Part shown: piece by piece, positions 7,976 to 16,548 of the stretch
Layout: every line of letters begins with the position of its first letter
Position numbering within the stretch: position 1 is the stretch's first letter
Assembly (NCBI RefSeq): GCF_002893765.1
Contig: NZ_CP025938.1
Location: 1 to 64,000 of the forward strand
Length of the DNA stretch: 64,000 nucleotides
DNA from: Tamlana carrageenivorans
GTDB taxonomy: Bacteria; Bacteroidota; Bacteroidia; Flavobacteriales; Flavobacteriaceae
Direction of reading: 5' to 3'
Notes under the pieces: model-generated
Database searches by the model: none
What the model was told of the DNA's origin: nothing
Seen by the model: the letters and a program-made list of their open reading frames with translations, nothing else
Made by a program: the position numbers and the translations under genes

Positions 7976-9424
7976 ATGACCTCTAACAAAAATTACGAGA
8001 AGGAATTAGCCTTTCAGGCCGACCGCAGAAAAGCGACAGTAGCCTTTATTAAAATTGTAAGCGACCTTTGGTATGACAAATCAATTGAATTGGTGCTTTT
8101 TAGAAACCAGCTTATCGACAGAAATGTGAGTCAGATTTTAAACTTACACGACTATGCTGGCAAATTTGTACAAAAACCTATTTCTATTTTTGATACTGTT
8201 AAAATTGCAGAAGCTATTAAAACCTTAGATCTCCCACCTGCCAAACTAGACATTGGTAAACTCACTTACGAATATCATATCGAAGAAAACAAAGCAAATA
8301 ATGCCACTACTTTTATTGCTCATAAATTAAGAGATGCACATAAAAATGGAATTATCGCACCTAAAGATGTCGTTTTATATGGTTTTGGACGTATAGGGAG
8401 ACTCGTGGCCCGCGAACTCATGGTTAGAACAGGAAAAGGCAGTCAATTGAGATTGCGTGCCATTGTAACTCGTAGCCAAATAGATGCTAAGATATTAGAA
8501 AAACGAGCGGCCTTGTTACGTAACGATTCTGTTCATGGCGATTTTCCTGGAACCGTTTCTATAGATGAAACAAACCAAGCCCTAATCATTAATGGTACCA
8601 CCGTAAATATTATTTCTGCCAATACCCCTGAAGACATCGATTATACAAAATATGATATTAATAATGCACTTGTCATTGATAATACGGGTGCTTTTAGAGA
8701 TAAAGTCACATTGACAAAACATTTAAAAGCTAAAGGTATTGACAAAGTTTTAATCACTGCACCAGGGAAAGAAATTCCAAACATTGTATATGGTGTTAAC
8801 CATAAAGCCTATAACCCTGACGAAATTGATATTTTTTCGGCAGCATCATGTACCACCAATGCCATAACACCAATTTTAAAAGCTGTTGAAGATTCTTGTA
8901 AAGTTAAAAGTGGACATTTAGAAACCATTCACGCTTATACCAACGATCAAAATTTAGTGGATAATTTTCATAGTAAATACCGTAGAGGTCGTGCAGCAGC
9001 ACTTAATATGGTAATCACCGAAACTGGAGCAGGCAGCGCTGTTGCTAAAGCCTTACCTAGTTTGGAAGGTAAATTAACCTCTAACGCCATACGCGTACCA
9101 GTCCCGAATGGGTCATTAGCTATTTTAAATTTAGAGATCGAAAAAGAAACTACCGTTAAGGGTATTAATAGTGTTTTAAAAAAATATGCTTTAGAAGGCG
9201 ATTTGGTAGAACAAATAAAATATGAACTTAGCGACGAACTAGTTTCTAGTGATATTGTTGGCTGTTCGGCGCCTTCAATCTTTGATAGTAAATCTACTAT
9301 AGTTAGAAAAGATGGTAAAAATATCATTCTTTACATTTGGTACGATAACGAATATGGTTATAGCCACCAAGTGATTAGACTGGCAAAATATATCGCTAAA
9401 GTGAGACGTTATACATATTATTAA
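7976..9424 (+). CDS. Long-form glyceraldehyde-3-phosphate dehydrogenase
   Basis: It oxidises glyceraldehyde-3-phosphate to 1,3-bisphosphoglycerate (or the reverse in gluconeogenesis) in central carbon metabolism. The NAD(P)-binding start VVLYGFGRIGRLVARELM lies only near residue 125, after a non-GAPDH N-terminal extension, and the active-site motif SAASCTTNAITPILKA has its Cys near residue 292; YDNEYGYSHQVIRL closes the catalytic domain. At 482 residues it is about 150 longer than ordinary GAPDH. The in-frame ATG at 7934 would give 496, but a TATTTTTG (-7-like) at 7939-7946 favours the ATG at 7976. The extension's role is not known to me. Confidence 0.92.
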   Translation: MTSNKNYEKELAFQADRRKATVAFIKIVSDLWYDKSIELVLFRNQLIDRNVSQILNLHDYAGKFVQKPISIFDTVKIAEAIKTLDLPPAKLDIGKLTYEYHIEENKANNATTFIAHKLRDAHKNGIIAPKDVVLYGFGRIGRLVARELMVRTGKGSQLRLRAIVTRSQIDAKILEKRAALLRNDSVHGDFPGTVSIDETNQALIINGTTVNIISANTPEDIDYTKYDINNALVIDNTGAFRDKVTLTKHLKAKGIDKVLITAPGKEIPNIVYGVNHKAYNPDEIDIFSAASCTTNAITPILKAVEDSCKVKSGHLETIHAYTNDQNLVDNFHSKYRRGRAAALNMVITETGAGSAVAKALPSLEGKLTSNAIRVPVPNGSLAILNLEIEKETTVKGINSVLKKYALEGDLVEQIKYELSDELVSSDIVGCSAPSIFDSKSTIVRKDGKNIILYIWYDNEYGYSHQVIRLAKYIAKVRRYTYY

Positions 9425-9465
9425 AATAATATAATCTAAATCACGTTTAAAATCGTATCTATACC

Positions 9466-9488
9466 AGCCTCACTAGTTGAGGCTTTTT
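9466..9488 (+). terminator. Terminator of the GAPDH gene
   Basis: A stem AGCCTCA / TGAGGCT with a five-base loop CTAGT is followed by TTTT. Confidence 0.8.
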
Positions 9489-9556
9489 GTATATCTTGAA
9501 TTATATACTAAACATTATTTTATAAATTGCGAAAATTAGAAAAATTACGAAACACC

Positions 9557-10168
9557 ATGCCAAAAATGACATTCATCAAATCATCACTATGCATTGCCTT
9601 TACTTGCCTTTTTACACTACACTCAACTGCCCAAACGGATATCGATGAAGATAAATTATCCTTAAACAGCGGTACTATTGATAGTCAGTTTGAATATGTT
9701 ATTCAAAAATCAAATAAATATCAGGATTACAAGGTTGTAAAAAAAGATTGGTTATACACTTTAAAATCGCATACTATTGATTCTTTAAATGCCGTACGAA
9801 AAGATTTGGTAGCAACACAAGGTGTTGTTAAAACTCAAGAGCAAGAGATTTCAGACCTAAAATTAAAACTCACGAACACTCAAACGGACTTAGATCAAAC
9901 GAACATTGAAAAAGACAACATGTCATTATTTGGCATCCAATTAGGAAAAGCGAATTATAACGTATTAATGTGGTCTATTATAGGCGTTCTTCTGGCCTGC
10001 TTGATATTCTTTATCTACAAATTTAATAACAGTAATATCATTACCAAAGAAGCTAACCGCAACTTGGCTGAAGTGGAAGAGGAATTTGAAGAACACCGAA
10101 GAACAGCCTTAGAGCGTGAACAAAAAGTACGTCGTCAACTTCAAGACGAACTGAATAAGAATAAGTAG
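9557..10168 (+). CDS. Membrane coiled-coil protein of unknown function
   Basis: I do not recognise an enzymatic domain. With the start at 9557 (MPKMTFIKSS) or 9566 the product has a signal peptide (IAFTCLFTLHSTAQ, cleavage after about residue 25), a periplasmic stretch, a coiled coil (VVKTQEQEISDLKLKLTNTQTDL region), one transmembrane helix (NVLMWSIIGVLLACLIFFIYKF) and a charged helical tail rich in E, R and K (EEEFEEHRRTALEREQKVRRQL). The upstream in-frame TTG at 9527 is less likely because it would bury the signal peptide. It lies alone between two terminators, suggesting a monocistronic gene. Confidence 0.72.
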   Translation: MPKMTFIKSSLCIAFTCLFTLHSTAQTDIDEDKLSLNSGTIDSQFEYVIQKSNKYQDYKVVKKDWLYTLKSHTIDSLNAVRKDLVATQGVVKTQEQEISDLKLKLTNTQTDLDQTNIEKDNMSLFGIQLGKANYNVLMWSIIGVLLACLIFFIYKFNNSNIITKEANRNLAEVEEEFEEHRRTALEREQKVRRQLQDELNKNK

Positions 10169-10195
10169 TTATCCTTATAACTCATTTAAATTATA

Positions 10196-10232
10196 AAAGA
10201 AGGCTAAACACCAAAGGTTTAGCCTTCTTTCA
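10196..10232 (+). terminator. Terminator of the coiled-coil protein gene
   Basis: A 14-bp perfect stem (AAAGAAGGCTAAAC / GTTTAGCCTTCTTT) with a seven-base loop. The 3' arm ends in TTT. Confidence 0.85.
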
Positions 10233-10283
10233 TTTGAAGTACTGGGATATAAACTGTAATTCTTCAAAAAACATAAGAACAAG

Positions 10284-10315
10284 TTGAGGAAACTTTTAAA
10301 ACTTCTGTATATTTG
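10284..10315 (+). promoter_or_regulatory. Promoter of tRNA-Leu
   Basis: TTG at 10284-10286, 21 bases, then TATATTTG at 10308-10315, a full match to the Bacteroidota promoter pattern. Transcription would start about 10322, a few bases before the tRNA. Confidence 0.8.
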
Positions 10316-10328
10316 CGCCTCAAATTAA

Positions 10329-10413
10329 GCGCACGTGGCGGAATTGGTAGACGCGCTGGCTTGAGGGGCCAGTATCCGTTTAGGATGTGGAAGTTCGAAT
10401 CTTCTCGTGCGCA
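10329..10413 (+). tRNA. tRNA-Leu (anticodon GAG)
   Basis: A complete cloverleaf of the long-variable-arm class. The acceptor stem GCGCACG pairs with CGTGCGC, the D arm has GGAATTGGTAGACGC, and the anticodon stem CTGGC/GCCAG encloses the loop TTGAGGG with anticodon GAG at 10363-10365. The T loop is TTCGAAT. CCA is encoded at 10414-10416. It decodes CUC and CUU. Confidence 0.97.
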
Positions 10414-10424
10414 CCACTTATTAT

Positions 10425-10460
10425 AAGGTTTTATTAATCATTTTAATAAAACCTTTTTTT
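10425..10460 (+). terminator. Terminator of tRNA-Leu
   Basis: An 11-bp stem AAGGTTTTATT / AATAAAACCTT followed by a T run, directly downstream of the tRNA. Confidence 0.88.
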
Positions 10461-10490
10461 ATACCTCAAACCCTTATAAATCAATCAACC

Positions 10491-11051
10491 TTAACGATTT
10501 AACGATGCATCAATGGTCGTCCTTACACTTTCACTATTCCAATTGGCAGCTCCTGTTTTATCAATTATTATATGTCCAGATTGATCGATTAAAAAAGTCC
10601 GTGGAATATTAGTCACATCTAACAGATCTGGCAACTGACTTTTAATCCTATAGTTTTCAAACGTATAGCCCTCCTTCTTTAAAAAGTCTTCAACTTTTTC
10701 CGGTGGATCACTTGAAACAAAAACAAAATCTACTTTATCTTTATAATCCTCATAAAGCAATTGTAAGCTAGGCATTTCGGCAATACAAGGCGCACACCAG
10801 GTTGCCCAAAAATTTAAAAGCACTACTTTGCCCTGACTTTGTTCAAAACTAACAATTTGCCCAGATTTTGTTTGTAAAGCCCATTTATAATCTGTTAAAA
10901 CTGCTTGCTTATTTTCATCAACTACGGCTGGACTAAATAAAGCTAGGCCCTTATTTAGCCACACTTGAATTGGGTGTCTTGTTTGAGGGATTAACAGTAA
11001 AACTATTACAACAATAAATAGAATATTTTTTGTGCTAAAATTAGTTTTCAT
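10491..11051 (-). CDS. TlpA-family thiol:disulfide oxidoreductase
   Basis: A membrane-anchored thioredoxin-like protein working in the periplasm. The N-terminal hydrophobic helix (NILFIVVIVLLLIPQT, about 9-25) is followed by an AhpC/TSA-thioredoxin domain with active site FWATWCAPCIAEMPSL (CAPC near residue 90) and the cis-proline segment VTNIPRTFLIDQSGHI. TlpA/ResA proteins reduce disulfides, for example during cytochrome c maturation; the partner here is unknown. It stands alone and is not in an operon with cytochrome genes. Confidence 0.92.
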   Translation of the reverse strand: MKTNFSTKNILFIVVIVLLLIPQTRHPIQVWLNKGLALFSPAVVDENKQAVLTDYKWALQTKSGQIVSFEQSQGKVVLLNFWATWCAPCIAEMPSLQLLYEDYKDKVDFVFVSSDPPEKVEDFLKKEGYTFENYRIKSQLPDLLDVTNIPRTFLIDQSGHIIIDKTGAANWNSESVRTTIDASLNR

Positions 11052-11105
11052 ACGAGTTTCGTTCGATTGGATTTAGGCTGGCAACGTTACAAGTTAATAA
11101 ATTCC

Positions 11106-11136
11106 CATAAAAAAACCTCCCAAAAAAGGAGGTTTT
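11106..11136 (-). terminator. Terminator of the DUF5606-def unit
   Basis: AAAACCTCC / GGAGGTTTT stem with a short A-rich loop. Read on the minus strand it is followed by a T run, 25 bases after the DUF5606 stop. Confidence 0.85.
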
Positions 11137-11160
11137 AAATATTAGACAATGCTAAATCAT

Positions 11161-11595
11161 TTAGGCTTCTTCTTCTGAAGACTCGGTCGCTTCAGCTTCA
11201 GCCTCAACTAAATTATCAAGCATCTTATGTTCTTGTAGTAAGTTATACCATTGGATAACTTTTTTAATATCGCTAGCATACACACGATCCTCATCGTATT
11301 CTGGCAATATTGAAAAGAAATATTCTTCAAGTTTATCTTTGCTATCTTTAGGATTTACAGACGCTTTCTCGCCGTTTTCTTTCACTTTTATATTTTCAAA
11401 AACCTGAGCTAAAGGCACTTCTTCCGTTAAGGTATAAATAGCAATTTCACTTAATACGCTTACGTTATTTTGTACGCTTACAGAAATGCGTTTTTTGTCG
11501 ATTAAAGACTCTGCAACAAAACCACCACGGGTTTGTGTTACTAATTTATATAATCCTGGTTTACCTGAAATTGATATAACTTTTTCTAAACTCAT
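11161..11595 (-). CDS. DUF5606 domain protein
   Basis: A 144-residue protein starting SLEKVISISGKPGLYKLVTQTRGGFVAESL, which I recognise as the Bacteroidota DUF5606 family. The N-terminal part (1-60) looks like a small beta-rich domain. The middle (ILPEYDEDRVYASDIKKVIQWYNLL) is probably helical, and the tail is strongly acidic (EAEAEATESSEEEA). There is no signal peptide, so it is cytoplasmic. No function is established to my knowledge. It follows def on the same strand, which may hint at a link with translation. Confidence 0.82.
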   Translation of the reverse strand: MSLEKVISISGKPGLYKLVTQTRGGFVAESLIDKKRISVSVQNNVSVLSEIAIYTLTEEVPLAQVFENIKVKENGEKASVNPKDSKDKLEEYFFSILPEYDEDRVYASDIKKVIQWYNLLQEHKMLDNLVEAEAEATESSEEEA

Positions 11596-11649
11596 ATTTT
11601 ATTTTTTAAGGGTCACAAATATCAACTGATTATTGATGTATTGCAAACA

Positions 11650-12240
11650 TTATCGTTTCTTTTTTTGATCTGGAAAACGCATTCTATAATCTACATTTAT
11701 CTTTCCTTTAGAGATATTAGTAAGCCTTCCCTTAATTAGTTTTTTCTTTAAACTTGATAGTTTATCCGTAAATAAAACACCTTCAATATGATCATACTCA
11801 TGCTGAATAACACGAGCTACTAACCCATCGAAGGATTCCTTTTGTGGCTGAAAGTTTTCATCCAAATACTCTATAATAATATTAGGTTTTCTAAAAACAT
11901 CTTCTCTAACATCTGGGATACTTAAGCACCCTTCATTAAAAGCCCATTCATCTCCCGATTCCTCAACAATTTTAGCGTTTATGAAAACACGTTTAAAACC
12001 GTTTAATGCGTTTTGCTCGGCCTCTGTTAAATCTTCATCTTCCGAAAAAGGCGTTGTATCTATAACAAATAATCGGATAGGCAAACCTATTTGAGGTGCC
12101 GCTAAACCTACCCCATAGGCATTGTACATGGTTTCAAACATGTTCGCTAGCAAATCCTGTAAATTAGGATAATCATTTGCTATATCGGTAGCTTTCTTCT
12201 TTAAAACAGGATCGCCATAGGCTACAATAGGTAAAATCAT
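11650..12240 (-). CDS. def: Peptide deformylase
   Basis: Def removes the formyl group from the initiator methionine of nascent proteins using a metal ion. All three motifs are visible: GVGLAAPQIGLPIRL (about 45-58), EGCLSIPDVRE (metal-binding Cys) and QHEYDHIEGVLFTD (HExxH with catalytic Glu). The 196-residue length fits. I take the ATG at 12240 (MILPIVAYGDPVLKKKA). The TTG-initiated longer frame to 12264 overlaps a -7 promoter element and adds residues absent from the family. Confidence 0.97.
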   Translation of the reverse strand: MILPIVAYGDPVLKKKATDIANDYPNLQDLLANMFETMYNAYGVGLAAPQIGLPIRLFVIDTTPFSEDEDLTEAEQNALNGFKRVFINAKIVEESGDEWAFNEGCLSIPDVREDVFRKPNIIIEYLDENFQPQKESFDGLVARVIQHEYDHIEGVLFTDKLSSLKKKLIKGRLTNISKGKINVDYRMRFPDQKKKR

Positions 12241-12261
12241 AAGGTGCTTTATTAAGGCTTG

Positions 12262-12269
12262 CAAAAATA
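12262..12269 (-). promoter_or_regulatory. -7 element of def
   Basis: TATTTTTG on the minus strand, a perfect TAnnTTTG, 22 bases before the def ATG at 12240. No clear -33 box. It supports the shorter start. Confidence 0.5.
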
Positions 12270-12362
12270 CAACTCTTATTAATTATGTTATATGTTTAAT
12301 AGAAATTATTCTGAAAAAATTAAGAAATATAGTCCTTATAAAAACATTTCATCAATAAAAGA

Positions 12363-12773
12363 TTACTTTGAATGCAAATAATCTTGTAGAATAATAGTGG
12401 CACTAATTTCATCAATTAAAGCTTTATTTCGACGCTGTTTCTTTTTTAAGCCACTATCGATCATCGTTTGGAAGGCCATTTTAGAAGTAAATCGCTCATC
12501 AACGCGTTTGATAGGCATATTAGGAAAAGCTTTTTCTAATTTTTTTAAAAAAGGTACAATATAAGCCTCACTTTCAGATGCCGTATTATCCATTTGTTTG
12601 GGCTCACCAACTAAAATTAATTCCACATCTTCTTTTTTTAAATAATCTTGTAAAAAAGGTAACAGTTCTTTAGTGGGCACGGTAGTTAAACCTGATGCTA
12701 TAATTTGTAAAACATCGGTTATAGCAATCCCCGTTCTTTTTGATCCGTAATCTAATGCTAAAATGCGAGCCAT
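12363..12773 (-). CDS. ruvX: Putative pre-16S rRNA nuclease / Holliday junction resolvase (YqgF/RuvX)
   Basis: A 136-residue YqgF-family protein with an RNase H-like fold. The first catalytic Asp is in ILALDYGSKRTGIAI (Asp8), the Glu region is LILVGEPKQMDN, and the last acidic motif is the terminal DEISATIILQDYL. YqgF matures the 5' end of 16S rRNA in E. coli and was first annotated as a Holliday junction resolvase. Length is normal. A TACTTTTG -7 element at 12785-12792 precedes it. It is upstream of def on the same strand with a 122-base gap, so cotranscription is uncertain. Confidence 0.94.
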   Translation of the reverse strand: MARILALDYGSKRTGIAITDVLQIIASGLTTVPTKELLPFLQDYLKKEDVELILVGEPKQMDNTASESEAYIVPFLKKLEKAFPNMPIKRVDERFTSKMAFQTMIDSGLKKKQRRNKALIDEISATIILQDYLHSK

Positions 12774-12801
12774 ATTTTTTTTTACAAAAGTAGTACATAA
12801 A

Positions 12802-12832
12802 AAAAAGGTTACCGTAATTAGACAACCTTTTT
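12802..12832 (-). terminator. Hairpin terminator downstream of the small secreted-protein gene
   Basis: AAAAAGGTT / AACCTTTTT with a 13-base loop. It can act on both strands and most likely ends the transcript of the gene at 12874-13164. Confidence 0.6.
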
Positions 12833-12873
12833 CTATTCAATTATAACTATTGGTTCGTTTTTATGATTTATTT

Positions 12874-13164
12874 TTAAGCTAAGGCTTCCAAATTCATTTT
12901 AGGAAAAACTAAGCTGATATTACTAATTTTTTTCTGCCTTTTATAATAAAGTTTAATATCACTTTCTAATCGTGTTATTCTTAAATTAACTTTTAATTCG
13001 TCTAATAATATAACTTTATTTGGAGTTAGCATGTTAACAGTAATATTTCTAACCACAGAAATTTGCTGCTTCTTTTCCGTTTTCAAAGTTGAATCTGAAA
13101 TTTGAGCACTGGCAACTGAACCAAAAAATAAAAATATTAAAATGAAGTAAAAATTGATTTTCAT
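12874..13164 (-). CDS. Small secreted protein of unknown function
   Basis: I do not recognise this 96-residue product. It has a clear signal peptide (INFYFILIFLFFGSVASAQ, cleavage after about residue 21) and a mature part of about 75 residues with KTEKKQQISVVRNITVNMLTPNKVILLDELKVNLRITRLES, basic and probably beta-strand or helix mixed. The codon pattern and the signal peptide support it being real. It has a terminator downstream and no operon partner. Confidence 0.6.
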   Translation of the reverse strand: MKINFYFILIFLFFGSVASAQISDSTLKTEKKQQISVVRNITVNMLTPNKVILLDELKVNLRITRLESDIKLYYKRQKKISNISLVFPKMNLEALA

Positions 13165-13503
13165 CTGCGTTTTAATTAAATGATTACTTATGATTAAAAT
13201 GACTAAGGTAATATTTGCCCGTAACTAATTTTTAGATAGAGCAAACCATAAAATTTTAAATGTAATGAGACAAAAATTACCCTCGTTATAAACATCGCTA
13301 AAAGACACATTTTAACGATAAACGAAGTAAATCTAATAATTTTTTTTTAATTATACTAAATACATGTTAAGAAATTCATAATTTTTAATAAAGATTATGA
13401 ATTTTTAAAAAACATCCGTATACGTTGGCTTTTTATATTAATTTGATAATTCCTTTACCGTATTTAAATCATAGCTAGTATATTTGCTCAAAATAATTTT
13501 ACA
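13165..13503. other. Intergenic region with a hairpin and the dapD promoter
   Basis: No ORF is visible. A hairpin with 11-bp arms AAATTCATAAT / ATTATGAATTT lies at 13372-13404 and is followed on the plus strand by TT, like a weak terminator, although no plus-strand gene precedes it. The dapD -7 element TATATTTG is at 13479-13486; its -33 box is poor. Confidence 0.5.
13479..13486 (+). promoter_or_regulatory. -7 element of dapD
   Basis: TATATTTG, a perfect TAnnTTTG, 17 bases before the dapD ATG. The only -33-like sequence is TTTA at 13454-13457 (21-base spacer). Confidence 0.55.
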
Positions 13504-14319
13504 ATGACAGAATTACAACAAATCATAGAAAATGCTTGGAATGACAGAGCGTTATTAAGTGAAGAAAACACCATTACTTCAATAAGAAAAGTAGTAGATT
13601 TAATAGACCAAGGTGAGCTACGTGTTGCTGAACCAGTTGAAAACGGTTGGCAAGTAAACGAATGGGTTAAAAAAGCCGTAGTTTTATATTTCCCAATCCA
13701 AAAAATGGAAACTATAGAGTGTGGTCCATTAGAATTTCATGATAAAATTCCTTTAAAAACAGGTTACAAAGAAAAAGGTATTCGTGTCGTACCTCACGCT
13801 GTAGCACGTCATGGCGCTTATATTTCTTCAGGAACTATTTTAATGCCTAGTTATGTAAACATTGGTGCTTATGTAGATGAAGGTACTATGGTTGATACTT
13901 GGGCTACTGTTGGTAGTTGTGCTCAAATTGGTAAAAACGTTCATCTTTCTGGAGGTGTTGGTATTGGTGGTGTTTTAGAACCATTACAAGCTGCTCCAGT
14001 TATTATTGAAGATAACGTTTTTGTAGGATCACGTTGTATCGTGGTTGAAGGGGTTCGTGTTGAAAAAGAAGCTGTTTTAGGGGCAAACGTGGTGCTTACC
14101 ATGAGTACAAAAATTATTGATGTTACCGGCGATGAACCTATTGAAATGAAAGGTCGTGTGCCTGCTCGTTCGGTAGTCATTCCTGGAAGTTATACTAAAA
14201 AATTCGCTGCAGGTGAATATCAAGTACCATGCGCTTTAATTATTGGAAAGCGTAAAGAAAGTACCGATAAGAAAACCTCACTAAACGATGCCCTTCGTGA
14301 AAACGATGTAGCTGTTTAA
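13504..14319 (+). CDS. dapD: 2,3,4,5-tetrahydropyridine-2,6-dicarboxylate N-succinyltransferase
   Basis: DapD transfers succinyl from succinyl-CoA to tetrahydrodipicolinate in the lysine/meso-DAP pathway. The 271-residue protein has the N-terminal helical domain (LQQIIENAWNDRALL) and a left-handed beta-helix built of hexapeptide repeats (about 100-230; for example GAYVDEGTMVDTWATVGSCAQIGKN, then GGVGIGGVLEP), ending with the family's RVPARSVVIPGSYTKKF. It supplies the substrate pathway used by dapF in this window. The glycosyltransferase gene starts directly at its stop, so the two are cotranscribed. Confidence 0.97.
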   Translation: MTELQQIIENAWNDRALLSEENTITSIRKVVDLIDQGELRVAEPVENGWQVNEWVKKAVVLYFPIQKMETIECGPLEFHDKIPLKTGYKEKGIRVVPHAVARHGAYISSGTILMPSYVNIGAYVDEGTMVDTWATVGSCAQIGKNVHLSGGVGIGGVLEPLQAAPVIIEDNVFVGSRCIVVEGVRVEKEAVLGANVVLTMSTKIIDVTGDEPIEMKGRVPARSVVIPGSYTKKFAAGEYQVPCALIIGKRKESTDKKTSLNDALRENDVAV

Positions 14320-15381
14320 ATGAAAATTCTTGTTATACAACAAAAAATGATTGGCGATGTGCTTGCAAGCAGTATTCTGTTTGAAGCACTTCGTCAAAAA
14401 TATCCTCAAGCTCAATTACATTATATAATTAACGAGCATACCTACCCTGTTGTAGAAAACAATCCTTTTATAGATCGCTGCATTTTCTTCACTAAAACCG
14501 AAGAGAACAGTAAAAAGGCCTTATTTAAATTTGTGAAAAACATTCAATCTCAGCATTACGACATTGTAATTGATGTATACTCTAAATTTTCAAGCAACCT
14601 AATCACCTTATTTTCAAGATCTAAAATTAAAATATCCCAATACAAATCCTATTCCGCTTACCTGTACACCCATCCATTTAAAAATAAAAAAACAGCAAAT
14701 ACTAACGCTGGTTTAGCTATTGAAAACCGGTTACAATTATTAGAACCTATTTCAAAAGAACTTTCGAAAACCCTGATAAAACCTAAAATTTACTTAACCC
14801 CTATTGAGATTGAAACCTCCAAACAAAACCTTTTAAAAGCTAATATTAATTTAGAGAAACCGCTTTTTATGATTAGTGTTTTAGGAAGTGACATGACTAA
14901 AACATACCCTCTACTACATATGGCAAAGTTAATTGATGCCATCATGTTAAAAACCCAAGGCCAAATTTTATTTAATTACATTCCGAAACAACACACCGCA
15001 GCAAAAGCCATTTTCAACTTTTGTAAAGCTGAAACAAAACCTTATATTTATTTTAATGTCTTTGGGAAAAGTTTACGAGAATTTTTAGCCATCACTAAAC
15101 ATTGTACCGCTTTAATTGGTAATGAAGGAGGCGCAGTTAATATGGCAAAAGCATTGGAAATACCAACTTTTACCATATTTTCACCTTGGATAAAAAAAGA
15201 GTCTTGGAGCATGTTTGAAAATAACAGCACCAATGTATCCATCCATTTAAAGGATGTAAAACCTGAATTATTCGAAGAAAAATCAACTAAAACTTTGAAG
15301 GCAGATGCGTTAAATTTATATGAAAATTTTAGTCCCGATTTAATTATTCCTGAACTAAATAACTACTTAGAACAATTTTAG
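14320..15381 (+). CDS. GT9 family (heptosyltransferase-like) glycosyltransferase
   Basis: The protein resembles GT9 heptosyltransferases that add sugars to the lipid A-core. It starts KILVIQQKMIGDVLASSILFEALRQKYPQAQLHYII, with the family's conserved Asp in GDVL, and has the late motif LIGNEGGAVNMAKALEIPTFTIFSPW near residue 265, which corresponds to the nucleotide-sugar-binding H/N-G-x-x-H/N-x-A region. 353 residues is the usual size, and there is no signal peptide, as expected for a cytoplasmic-face enzyme. It starts at the base after the dapD stop and overlaps the convergent GT2 gene by four bases. Confidence 0.9.
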   Translation: MKILVIQQKMIGDVLASSILFEALRQKYPQAQLHYIINEHTYPVVENNPFIDRCIFFTKTEENSKKALFKFVKNIQSQHYDIVIDVYSKFSSNLITLFSRSKIKISQYKSYSAYLYTHPFKNKKTANTNAGLAIENRLQLLEPISKELSKTLIKPKIYLTPIEIETSKQNLLKANINLEKPLFMISVLGSDMTKTYPLLHMAKLIDAIMLKTQGQILFNYIPKQHTAAKAIFNFCKAETKPYIYFNVFGKSLREFLAITKHCTALIGNEGGAVNMAKALEIPTFTIFSPWIKKESWSMFENNSTNVSIHLKDVKPELFEEKSTKTLKADALNLYENFSPDLIIPELNNYLEQF

Positions 15382-16202
15382 TTCGTTTTTTTAATTCCAA
15401 AATCTGTCCAAGTCTTATTTTCCTTTTTCGTTGTTGCTCTAATAGCTAAATTTTTATCAATAGATTCCTGATTTTTATAACCTCTAGGGTGGTCCAAATG
15501 TAAACAAATAGCACTATACCGTATTTGTTTAGATTTTACACCTAAATTAAATAAACGCTCGCCTAGCTCTCTGTCCTGCCCTCCATACTGCATACGCTCA
15601 TCAAAACCATTAACAGCCATAATATCTTTTTTCCACCCCGAAGCATTATGCCCATTCCAACTCGCGTTAGTAGGAGTCATGGCATTAAGTAATTTACTTC
15701 GAAAACCGGATGCTGTTAGTTTATTGTTTTTAAAGGACCCTTTCAGTCCTTTAGATTTTAACCATTCAACTTTAAAACAATCTTGAGATAAAATATTTTC
15801 TTTGGTAATAACTTCAGAAATAGTCATGGGAAGCATAAAATAACCTCCAGACAAGAAAAACCCGTCTTCCCGATAATCCATATGTACTTGAACAAAATCT
15901 GCGCGAGCCATACAATCGCCATCACTCATTAAAATATAGTCTGTTGTACAAGCTAAAATGGCTTTATTTAAAATTCTAGATTTTTGAAAACCTTCGTCTT
16001 CATGCCAAACATGAATAATTGGAAATGACACTTCAGCTTTTATACGTTCCAACAAATCGAATGTTGGTTGTTTTGAGCCATCATCGGCAATTACAATTTC
16101 AAAATCTTTATAATTCTGGGCTTCATAACTCCATAAAATCTTTTCTAACCATGATTCAGAATTATAAGTACTTATAATGATTGATATATTAGGTTTTTTC
16201 AT
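15378..16202 (-). CDS. GT2 family glycosyltransferase with C-terminal galactosyltransferase-type domain
   Basis: Starts NISIIISTYNSESWLEKILWSYEAQNYKDFEIVIADDGS, the nucleotide-binding start of GT-A family 2 enzymes. The DxD-like metal motif is YILMSDGDCMARADF near residue 92. The part from about 190 (NASGWKKDIMAVNGFDERMQYGGQDRELGERL) matches the C-terminal domain of GT2 galactosyl/GalNAc transferases, with ED/QDRE-type catalytic residues. 274 residues, cytoplasmic. It overlaps the GT9 gene tail-to-tail. Confidence 0.9.
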   Translation of the reverse strand: MKKPNISIIISTYNSESWLEKILWSYEAQNYKDFEIVIADDGSKQPTFDLLERIKAEVSFPIIHVWHEDEGFQKSRILNKAILACTTDYILMSDGDCMARADFVQVHMDYREDGFFLSGGYFMLPMTISEVITKENILSQDCFKVEWLKSKGLKGSFKNNKLTASGFRSKLLNAMTPTNASWNGHNASGWKKDIMAVNGFDERMQYGGQDRELGERLFNLGVKSKQIRYSAICLHLDHPRGYKNQESIDKNLAIRATTKKENKTWTDFGIKKTN

Positions 16203-16548
16203 GGGTTTACTTTTTTATAACTTATTTACTAAACGTTTTTTAAAACCGATATATGGCATTAACCTCTTTTCTTATCGATATAGGATTAATATTTAAATCT
16301 AAATTGACAATATGCCCAAATAATCTATTTTATTAACATTAAAAAAGGCTTAGGTTTATCACTCATTTCAAAGGTGTAAAAGTATTTAAAAAACCACAAC
16401 ATTATTAGTAAAGCTTTTAATTTATTCAAATAAAAATACAATGTTTACCCAATTTAAACTATGAATTTAAACTAAAATCCTTGTTAAACTTTACAGCTTT
16501 TTAAACTTAAAAAACACTATTTTTACCGCTTTATTTTTAGATCATAAA
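16203..16548. other. Divergent intergenic region, nothing recognised
   Basis: This 346-base AT-rich gap separates two divergent glycosyltransferase genes and must hold both promoters. I find no perfect TAnnTTTG element near either start and no ORF. Confidence 0.5.
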
